Origin: Streptomyces sp. SID10853 | Lineage (GTDB): Bacteria; Actinomycetota; Actinomycetes; Streptomycetales; Streptomycetaceae | Length of the DNA: 33,073 nt | NCBI RefSeq assembly: GCF_010548145.1 | Contig: NZ_JAAGLN010000060.1 | Coordinates: 1 to 33,073 of the forward strand | Reading direction: 5' to 3' | Shown here: positions 23,121-29,449 of the stretch, in pieces | Layout of the letters: the number at the start of each line of letters is the position of its first letter | Position numbering within the stretch: the stretch's first letter is position 1 | Made by a program: the position numbers and the translations under genes | Notes under the pieces: model-generated | The model's database searches: none | Told to the model about the DNA's origin: nothing | The model's input: only the letters and a program-made list of their open reading frames with translations

Positions 23121-24067
23121 GCACGACGGGGGAAAGCACGGAGGACCGCACGAGGGGCGGCCGTGCGGCGGGCGGCCGTGCGAAGGGCCGCGCGGCGGAG
23201 GACCGGACCGCAGGAGGGCGGATGGCGGGCGCAGGGGGACGGGCGGTGGGCGCAGGGGCCGGCCCAGGTTCCGGAGGCGGGGGCGGGGGCGGGCCGCGGG
23301 TGCGGGTGCTCAACACGGGCCGGATGCTCGCCCTGGCCCGCGCGGAGCTGACGCTGCTCGGCCGCAGCAAGGCTTCGCTGTTCACCATGCTGGTGCTGCC
23401 CATCACGATGACTTTCGTGATCTCTTCAGCGACCGACCAGGACACCCTCGACAAGGCCGGGCTGACAGCCGGTGCGGTGCTGCTGCCAGGGGGAATCGCG
23501 TTCGGCCTGCTCTTCGCCCTGTACAACGGCGTGGTGGGCGTCCTGGTGGTCCGCCGCGAGCAACTGGTGCTCAAGCGGCTGCGTACGGGCGAGGCGCGGG
23601 ACACGGAAATACTGGCCGGGGCCGCGCTGCCCTCGGTGGTCATCGCGCTGGTGCAGTGCGCGGTCCTGTCAGCAGGCTGTGCGGTGGTCTTCGACATGGG
23701 CCTGCCGCCCGCGCCACAGCTGATGGTCGTGGGCGTCGCCCTCGGGGTCGTGATGCTGACCGCGCTGGGAGCGGCGACAGCCGGGATCACCAAGTCCGCC
23801 GAGGCCGCCCAGCTGACGGTCATCCCGCTGATGCTGGTGTCGATGGCAGGATCCGGCGTGCTCGTCCCGCTGGAGATATTCCCCGACCGGCTGGCGTCGG
23901 TGTGCGAACTGCTGCCACTGACTCCGGTGGTGGAGCTGGTACGGGGCGCCTGGACCGGGTCGTTGTCCGCGTACGACGCCCTGGGGCACGTTCTGACGGC
24001 GGTGGCCTGGACGGTCCTCTCGGTGTTTGCTGTACGCCGGTGGTTCCGCTGGGAGCCACGGCGCTGA
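23117..24067 (+). CDS. ABC-2 type exporter permease (316 aa)
   Basis: The membrane subunit partnered with the preceding ATPase. After a disordered N-terminal stretch of about 64 residues rich in Gly, Arg and Ala (repeated GGRA units and a run of eight Gly), the protein has the ABC-2 pattern: an amphipathic start (MLALARAELTLLGRSKASLF) and about six membrane helices, with conserved VVRREQLVLKRLRTGE between helices 2 and 3. The start ATG at 23117 overlaps the ATPase stop codon. The low-complexity leader is unusual for the family and is encoded by repeat-like DNA at 23150-23300, so it may have expanded recently. The substrate is unknown, perhaps lipids, peptides or drugs. Confidence 0.88.
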   Translation: MSTTGESTEDRTRGGRAAGGRAKGRAAEDRTAGGRMAGAGGRAVGAGAGPGSGGGGGGGPRVRVLNTGRMLALARAELTLLGRSKASLFTMLVLPITMTFVISSATDQDTLDKAGLTAGAVLLPGGIAFGLLFALYNGVVGVLVVRREQLVLKRLRTGEARDTEILAGAALPSVVIALVQCAVLSAGCAVVFDMGLPPAPQLMVVGVALGVVMLTALGAATAGITKSAEAAQLTVIPLMLVSMAGSGVLVPLEIFPDRLASVCELLPLTPVVELVRGAWTGSLSAYDALGHVLTAVAWTVLSVFAVRRWFRWEPRR

Positions 24068-24101
24068 CCATGACCGGAGAGCCCGTAGGGGGCGGGAACG
24101 G

Positions 24102-24160
24102 GAGGTTGGGCGCGGGTAGAGGTTGGGTGCAGGTGGAGGTTGGCGCAGGTAGAGGCCGGG
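24102..24160. repeat. 17-bp tandem repeat in the permease-kinase gap
   Basis: Units beginning GAGGTTGG at 24102, 24119 and 24136, and a partial one at 24152 (GAGGCCGG), each continuing with GCAGGTR or GCGGGTA. The repeat fills much of the 158-base gap between permease and histidine kinase. Confidence 0.8.
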
Positions 24161-24225
24161 ACAGAGGCTGACTTGCTGCGGCCGGGAGCCGGAGACAAGG
24201 CCGCGGGCGACAAGGGGGACACGCG

Positions 24226-25617
24226 ATGCAGTGGCTACGGGGGTGGCGGAAGCAAGGTGGCTTCGCGCAGGCCGACCTCTACGCGCGAGCGACGATCTAC
24301 GCCCTGCTCTGGGTGGCCGTCGTTGTGCAAGTGCTGTTCAGCGTGACGCGCCCGGTCCGTCACTCCGGTGCGCCCGCCGCGATGATCGCCGCATCCTGTC
24401 TGCTCACGGTCGCGCAGGGCGTGTACTGCACCTCACTGGCCTCCGGTGGCCTGGCCGACTATCTGGGCCAGGCCAGGCTCTCCCGGCGGCCGGTCGCCTT
24501 CGGCGCCGGTCTGATGGCGACGAATCTGGTGGCTGCTCTGGTGCTCACCTCGGAGGTGGGGCCGCGGGACTTCGCGATAGCGGCGGTCCTGCCGTGCGCC
24601 GCTCTGATGCCGTTCACGATGGCGCACAGCCTGATCGTCCGGAAGCGGGTGTCGGCACTGGTGCAGTTGGCCGGCCTGGCCGCAGTGTGCGGGGCGGTCC
24701 TCCTGCTCGGCGGCAACCGGCAGCTCATCGCTGCCTGCATGGCCGGCATGGTGGCCGGGCCCATGTGGTACGCCGTCACGACCCGTTGCTCGGCCTGGCA
24801 TCTGGGCGTGATGTGGAAACTGCACCAGGCCAAGGACATGGAAGCCCGGCTGGCGGTCGCGGAGGAGCGCCTGCGGTTCGGCCGGGATCTGCACGATGTG
24901 ATGGGGCGCAATCTCGCAGTGATCGCGCTGAAGAGCGAGCTGGCGGTGCAGCTGGCCCGGCGGGGGCGGCCGGAGTCCGTGAACCAGATGACCGAGGTGC
25001 AGCGCATGGCCCATGACGCACAGCGAGAGGTACGTGAAGTGGTACGGGGATACCGAGGAGCGGACCTCGCCACGGAACTGGCCGGGGCCCAGGGCGTGTT
25101 GGAAGCAGCCGGTATCGAGTGCACCGTCAACGGACCGCCGGACGGACTCCCGGCGGATGTGCAGTCGGCGCTCGGCTGGGTCGTCCGGGAAGCGGCCACC
25201 AATGTGCTGCGTCACGGGGATGCCCGGCGCTGCACCGTCGCGGTGGCGAGTTCGGCATCGGATGCGACCTTGACCGTCGAGAACGACGGAGCCGCCGGCG
25301 GCAGTGGAAACGGCAGCGGTAGCGGCTCCGCTCCGGGCACCGGACTGGCTGGGCTGCGGGAACGGCTGACCGCCGTGGACGGGACGCTGACGGCCGGCCC
25401 GGCGCCCGGCGGGAGGTTCCGGCTGACCGCGGAGGTACCGCTGACCGGCAGGCCGGCCGCCCCGGACACGGGCCCCCGCCTTGCCGATGCCCACACCACC
25501 GCCCACCTGCCCACCCCGACCCCCACCTCCGCAACGACCCTCGCCACCCCCGCACCAGCCCCCTCTGCTCCCGCTCCTTCCTCCTCTCCCGCTCCCGCCG
25601 AAGGGGCAAGCGCATGA
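24226..25617 (+). CDS. Two-component sensor histidine kinase, HisKA_3 type (463 aa)
   Basis: NarL/DesK-class sensor. Five or six membrane helices occupy residues 25-185 with hardly any external loop, typical of intramembrane or membrane-fluidity sensors. A helix leads into the phosphorylation site RFGRDLHDVMG with H223. The ATP-binding domain has the N-box AATNVLRHG (N326) and a GTGLAGLRERL G-box. The last 60 residues are a Pro/Ala/Thr/Ser-rich tail of low complexity. The ATG at 24226 is preceded by AAGGGGG. The stop overlaps the response-regulator start by four bases (ATGA). The kinase probably senses the cargo or state of the adjacent ABC exporter; this is inference from context. Confidence 0.93.
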   Translation: MQWLRGWRKQGGFAQADLYARATIYALLWVAVVVQVLFSVTRPVRHSGAPAAMIAASCLLTVAQGVYCTSLASGGLADYLGQARLSRRPVAFGAGLMATNLVAALVLTSEVGPRDFAIAAVLPCAALMPFTMAHSLIVRKRVSALVQLAGLAAVCGAVLLLGGNRQLIAACMAGMVAGPMWYAVTTRCSAWHLGVMWKLHQAKDMEARLAVAEERLRFGRDLHDVMGRNLAVIALKSELAVQLARRGRPESVNQMTEVQRMAHDAQREVREVVRGYRGADLATELAGAQGVLEAAGIECTVNGPPDGLPADVQSALGWVVREAATNVLRHGDARRCTVAVASSASDATLTVENDGAAGGSGNGSGSGSAPGTGLAGLRERLTAVDGTLTAGPAPGGRFRLTAEVPLTGRPAAPDTGPRLADAHTTAHLPTPTPTSATTLATPAPAPSAPAPSSSPAPAEGASA

Positions 25618-26339
25618 CCGACCCGTCACGCTCGGCACCGGCACCGGCACCGGCACCGGCACCGGCAAACGGAGCCGCACCCTCGCCCTCACCGGCAGAC
25701 GGAGCCGCACCCGCCACACCCGCCGCCTCGGTACCCATACGTGTGCTGCTCGCGGATGACGAGCACCTCATCCGGGGAGCGCTCGCCGCGTTGCTCGGGC
25801 TTGAGGACGATCTGGTGGTCGTGGCCGAAGCCGCGTCCGGTCCCGAAGCGCTCGCCATGGCGCGGGCGCACCGGCCCGATGTGGCGGTGCTCGATCTCCA
25901 GATGCCGGGGGCCGACGGTGTGAGCGTGGCCACATCCCTGCGGACCGCGCTCCCCGAGTGCCGCTGCATGATCGTGACCAGTCATGGGCGGCCCGGCCAC
26001 CTCAAACGGGCGCTGTCGGCCGGGGTGAAGGGGTTCGTTCCGAAGACCGTTTCCGCGCAGCGGCTGGCGGAGATCATCCGGACGGTGCGGGCCGGAGGGC
26101 GTTATGTGGACCCGGAGTTGGCCGCCGACGCGATCTCCGCCGGGGACTCGCCCCTCACCACCCGGGAAGTGGAAGTGCTGGAGCTGGCGGCGGACGGCGC
26201 ACCGATCGCGGAGATCGCCGAGCGGGCCTCGCTGTCGCAGGGCACGGTGCGCAACTATCTGTCGTCGGCCGCGTCGAAGCTGGGGGCGGAGAACCGGCAT
26301 ACGGCGGTGCGTCTCGCGCGCGAGCGAGGTTGGGTATAG
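25614..26339 (+). CDS. Response regulator, NarL/LuxR family (241 aa)
   Basis: The receiver domain starts after a 40-residue Ala/Pro-rich N-terminal extension not normal for the family. It has the acidic pocket DDE in LLADDEHLIR, the phosphorylated Asp94 in AVLDLQMPG, and Lys144 in FVPKT. The C-terminal LuxR helix-turn-helix is LTTREVEVLELAADG followed by ASLSQGTVRNYLSSAASKLG; the ending RHTAVRLARERGWV is typical of DesR-like regulators. It overlaps the kinase gene by four bases. Its stop codon lies within the candidate -10 box of the next tRNA. The likely target is the operon's own palindrome at 22162. Confidence 0.93.
   Translation: MTDPSRSAPAPAPAPAPANGAAPSPSPADGAAPATPAASVPIRVLLADDEHLIRGALAALLGLEDDLVVVAEAASGPEALAMARAHRPDVAVLDLQMPGADGVSVATSLRTALPECRCMIVTSHGRPGHLKRALSAGVKGFVPKTVSAQRLAEIIRTVRAGGRYVDPELAADAISAGDSPLTTREVEVLELAADGAPIAEIAERASLSQGTVRNYLSSAASKLGAENRHTAVRLARERGWV
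25634..25663 (+). repeat. Hexanucleotide repeat (GGCACC)5 in the regulator N-terminus
   Basis: Five perfect GGCACC units encode alternating Ala-Pro in the N-terminal extension of the response regulator. As a six-base unit it can change length without breaking the frame. Confidence 0.9.
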
Positions 26340-26340
26340 T
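26335..26340 (+). promoter_or_regulatory. -10 box of tRNA-Gly(GCC) copy 2, overlapping the regulator stop codon
   Basis: TATAGT, five of six matches to TATAAT, contains the TAG stop codon of the response regulator (26337-26339). GGTGCCCGC follows, as before copy 1. The tRNA begins 22 bases later. Confidence 0.5.
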
Positions 26341-26361
26341 GGTGCCCGCGCCACGGCGCAT

Positions 26362-26434
26362 GCGGACGTAGCTCAGTTGGTAGAGCGCAACCTTGCCAAG
26401 GTTGAGGTCGCCAGTTCGAACCTGGTCGTCCGCT
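26362..26434 (+). tRNA. tRNA-Gly (anticodon GCC), copy 2
   Basis: Identical to the gene at 21886-21958, anticodon GCC at 26395-26397. The identical block spans 26361-26446, that is 86 bases including the start of the 3' flank. Confidence 0.96.
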
Positions 26435-26476
26435 CAGCAGCAGGAACGGAGAAGCGGAGAAGCAGAGCCGCGGCGA

Positions 26477-26523
26477 CGAAGGGCCCGAGGGCCCCCGGGA
26501 ATGTGCCGGAAGCGGGCCCTTCG
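26477..26523 (+). terminator. Hairpin after tRNA-Gly copy 2, before purC
   Basis: CGAAGGGCCCG (26477-26487) pairs with CGGGCCCTTCG (26513-26523), 11 bp, around a GC-rich 25-base loop. It lies between convergent tRNA-Gly and purC and can serve both. Confidence 0.75.
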
Positions 26524-26534
26524 CACCGGCACGG

Positions 26535-27434
26535 CTATGACCAGGGGGTCCCGGTCAGCAGCTCGTACGCCTCCACATACTTCGCCCGGGTCGCGTCCAC
26601 GATCTCCTGCGGGAGTGCGGGCGGCGGCAGTTCGCCCTTGCGGTCCCAGCCGGACGCCTCCGAGGTCAGCCAGTCGCGCACGTACTGCTTGTCGTACGAC
26701 GGCTGGGGGTGGCCCGGCTCCCAGTCGGCCACGGGCCAGAAGCGGGACGAGTCGGGGGTCAGGACCTCGTCGGCGATGACGAGTTGGTCGCCGTCATAAC
26801 CGAACTCGAACTTCGTGTCGGCGAGGATGATGCCCCGCTCCCGCGCGATGCCCTGGGCCCGTTCGTACACGTCGAGGGTCGTGCGCCGCAGATCGAAGGC
26901 GGTCTCCGCGCCTGTCTGGCGGGCGACCTCCTCGTAACTCACGTTCTCGTCGTGGTCCCCGACGGCCGCCTTGGTGGCCGGCGTGAAGATCGGTGCGGGG
27001 AGTTCGGAGCCGTCGGTCAGCCCATCCGGCAGCGCGAGACCGCAGACCGTGCGGTGTGCCTCGTACTCCAGCAGGCCCGACCCGGTGAGGTAGCCACGGG
27101 CCACGCACTCCACCGGGACCATCCGCAGCGACTTGCAGACCAGGGTGCGGCCCGCCCAGTCGGCGGGGGCCCCGGCGGGCAGGTCGGTGGAGATGACGTG
27201 GTGCGGCACAAGATCGGCGAGCTTGTCGAACCACCAGAGCGACAGCTGGGTGAGCACCCGGCCCTTGTCGGGGATCTCGGTGGGCAGCACCCAGTCGTAC
27301 GCGGACAGGCGGTCGCTGGCGACCATCACGAGGTCGCCCGCCTCGTTCTGGTACAGATCGCGCACCTTGCCGGTGTGCAGGTGTACCAGGCCCGGCACCT
27401 GAAGCGGCTCGGGCTTTTCTACGAATCCGGACAC
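26535..27434 (-). CDS. purC: Phosphoribosylaminoimidazole-succinocarboxamide synthase (299 aa)
   Basis: SAICAR synthetase joins CAIR and aspartate with ATP. Motifs are HTGKVRDLY near the N-terminus, the ATP-binding ASDRLSAYDWVLPTEIPDKG, VECVARGYLTGSG, and LADTKFEFG with DEVLTPDSSRFW near the C-terminus. The start is the GTG at 27434, preceded by GGGGAGGAA. The length of 299 residues is usual for actinobacteria. It lies alone between the tRNA-Gly terminator and the dimethylformamidase-like gene, whose stop is 135 bases upstream on the same strand. Confidence 0.97.
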   Translation of the reverse strand: MSGFVEKPEPLQVPGLVHLHTGKVRDLYQNEAGDLVMVASDRLSAYDWVLPTEIPDKGRVLTQLSLWWFDKLADLVPHHVISTDLPAGAPADWAGRTLVCKSLRMVPVECVARGYLTGSGLLEYEAHRTVCGLALPDGLTDGSELPAPIFTPATKAAVGDHDENVSYEEVARQTGAETAFDLRRTTLDVYERAQGIARERGIILADTKFEFGYDGDQLVIADEVLTPDSSRFWPVADWEPGHPQPSYDKQYVRDWLTSEASGWDRKGELPPPALPQEIVDATRAKYVEAYELLTGTPWS

Positions 27435-27569
27435 GGTTCCTCCCCGTGGTTCTGTCCAAGCGGTGGGGTCGGAGTCGATTCTCCCGTATGCGCTGTGTGC
27501 AGGCCCCTCCAGGGTCGGCCCACGGCACGGCGGCGTCCTGCGGAGTCCGGCGGCGGGCCGCTCGCCCCG

Positions 27570-29027
27570 TCAGTCGCGCTTGCAGATGCGGTCGAGGAGG
27601 TTGGCTGTCGCGCGCTGGATACGGGAATCGACATGGCCGGGCCGGTCCAGCGCGGGTGACCAGGCGAAGGTGCCCGAGGCGAAGACCAGCGAGCCGGACG
27701 GGGCCCGGTACAGCGAGGTCTCCTGGTGCCGCACGACACCCTCGCTGTCCTCGTACGGCGAGTGGGCGAGCAGGATCCGGCTCTCGTGCTCCGGGAGCGA
27801 CGTGCGTGGGAAGTAGCGGTCGGCCTCGCCCGCGACCAGACCGGCGAGTTCGTCGCCCTCGCCCGCGCCGGTCGCGTCCCAGAGCCAGTGCTCGGCGTTC
27901 CGTACGACCAGCGGGCTCGGGTCGGGGACCCGGCCGGCGTACTGGATGCCGAGCAGCTGCTGTTCCGGCCGGTCGATCTCGCGCCACAGCGTGGGCTTCC
28001 CCGGGCCGCGGCGTTTGCGGCAGGTGAGGAGCCGGTCCGGGACGCCGGACGGGGACGGGGCGAGGTCGACCTGCCAGTACATGGTGTTGGCCGAGAGGAA
28101 GACGAGGGAGGTGCCGTGTTCGCGGGCGGCCTCCGTCGTACGCCGCATGGGCACCGACCAGTACTCGTCGTGGCCGGGGAAGACCAGGCCGCGGTAGCGG
28201 GTGGGGTCGATGCGGCCGGCGTGCAGATCGCGGGCGTCGGCATAGGCGAGGTCGTATCCGTACCGCTCGGCCCAGCGGATGAAGTCGTAGGCGTGCCCGA
28301 CGTGCAGGGGCAGCCCGGCGCCCGCGTACGGCCGGTCGAAGGAGACCGTGGTGGCCGCGTCCTCCTCGCCGAGGAGCCGGCCCACGCCGTCCCAGGCGTG
28401 GTAGAGGCTGGCGCCGGTGTGCCCGTCCTCCGGGTAGAGGTTGTACGCCTGCCAGGTCACGTCGGGCAGCAGGAGGAGCAGATCCGCCGGATGGCTGTCC
28501 CGGACGGTGAAGGGGATGTGGGAGCGGTAGCCGTCGACGGTGGTCAGCACCGCGACATAGGCCCCGATCGACCAGTACGAAGGGATCTGCAGCCGCCAGG
28601 ACAGCCACCAGTGGTGGCAGGAGACCGTGCGGTCGGCGGTGAGCGGGGGCGGCTGGACGATCCCGGAGATCCGCGGGCTTGTGGTGATCTTCGCCGCGCC
28701 GTCGCCGCCGTAGTGACCGATCCGGTAGATGTCGACGGAGAACTGCTGGGGCGGGTCGACCGTGACATGGAAGTCGATGGCCTCGCCCGGGGCGGCCGCC
28801 CCGTTGGACGCGAAGCCCTTGATCTGCTTCTTCACGTCGTCGGCGGTGCGCGGGCCGCCGGAGCGGTGGTGCGGGGCGTCCGGGGCGTACCAGGGGACGA
28901 CATGGCCGGTGTCGTCGAAGTAATGCTCGCTCCCGCGGAGCCAGGGCAGCGGACCCTGCCCGAACGGATCCGATACGGCGTGCGCGAGGGCCCCCGATTC
29001 CCAGCGCCGGATCTGCTCCGCCCCCAT
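27570..29027 (-). CDS. N,N-dimethylformamidase beta-subunit-like protein (485 aa)
   Basis: A large soluble protein without signal peptide. It matches, by recognisable blocks, the domain found in the large subunit of N,N-dimethylformamidase and many uncharacterised actinobacterial proteins. An immunoglobulin-like N-terminal part has FHVTVDPPQQFSVDIYRIGHYGGDGA. The core then shows LLLLPDVTWQAYNLY, FPGHDEYW and FLSANTMYWQVDL. The GHDEYW segment holds acidic and His residues likely to bind metal in the true enzyme (an iron-dependent amidohydrolase). The start is chosen at the ATG at 29027 with AAGGGGAG upstream; an earlier in-frame start at 29102 is less likely. The true substrate is unknown, and I see no small (alpha) subunit gene nearby. 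Confidence 0.8.
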   Translation of the reverse strand: MGAEQIRRWESGALAHAVSDPFGQGPLPWLRGSEHYFDDTGHVVPWYAPDAPHHRSGGPRTADDVKKQIKGFASNGAAAPGEAIDFHVTVDPPQQFSVDIYRIGHYGGDGAAKITTSPRISGIVQPPPLTADRTVSCHHWWLSWRLQIPSYWSIGAYVAVLTTVDGYRSHIPFTVRDSHPADLLLLLPDVTWQAYNLYPEDGHTGASLYHAWDGVGRLLGEEDAATTVSFDRPYAGAGLPLHVGHAYDFIRWAERYGYDLAYADARDLHAGRIDPTRYRGLVFPGHDEYWSVPMRRTTEAAREHGTSLVFLSANTMYWQVDLAPSPSGVPDRLLTCRKRRGPGKPTLWREIDRPEQQLLGIQYAGRVPDPSPLVVRNAEHWLWDATGAGEGDELAGLVAGEADRYFPRTSLPEHESRILLAHSPYEDSEGVVRHQETSLYRAPSGSLVFASGTFAWSPALDRPGHVDSRIQRATANLLDRICKRD

Positions 29028-29260
29028 GCGGCTCCCCTTCCCTCGGCCACTCAGGCACAACAGTGATGCACCGACAGTCAGCGACCGGCCCCAGCACATC
29101 ACATAAGGCGCTCACTCCGTCACTGTTCGTCGCGAATTGACGAGGACAGTACCGAATTCGTGGAATGATCCAGGCCGCCCGAGGGAGGGCCCGGGGAAGA
29201 CGCAGGGAGGCTCCGGGGCAGATCCCGGGAGCCGGCTCCGCGCATGACCGGACGTCCACA

Positions 29261-29376
29261 GGCGCCATGGGGCGTCAGCCGTGGGGTGTCAACGGGCGCC
29301 GTGGGGCGTCCCGATACGGGCGTCCAGAGGCGCCATGGGGCCGTCCGTCATAGGCGTCAACGGGCGCGCCATGGGG
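29261..29376. repeat. GCC(A/G)TGGGG repeat cluster
   Basis: GCC(A/G)TGGGG occurs at 29264, 29278, 29298, 29332 and 29368, three of the copies holding the CCATGG palindrome and several followed by CGTC. I see no gene in 29028-29449; the open frames crossing it are repeat-encoded. Confidence 0.75.
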
Positions 29377-29383
29377 CCCGTCC

Positions 29384-29445
29384 GCCATGAGGTGCCAGCG
29401 CATGAGGCGTCAACGCATGAGCTGCCAGCGCATGAGGTGCCAACT
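29384..29445. repeat. 15-bp tandem repeat (four CATGAG units)
   Basis: CATGAG begins at 29386, 29401, 29416 and 29431, an exact 15-base period, inside a unit near GCATGAGGTGCCAGC. It ends just at the stop codon of the M48-like gene. Confidence 0.85.
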
Positions 29446-29449
29446 GGCG

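Noticed and set aside
26794..29268. Minus-strand frame of 824 codons over purC and the dimethylformamidase-like gene
   Set aside because: It is a shifted frame of two well-supported genes on the same strand and has an Arg/Pro/Ala composition typical of a frame shadow.
29165..29353. Plus-strand 62-codon frame in the repeat region
   Set aside because: Encoded by GCCATGGGG repeats; no ribosome-binding site and no conserved motif.
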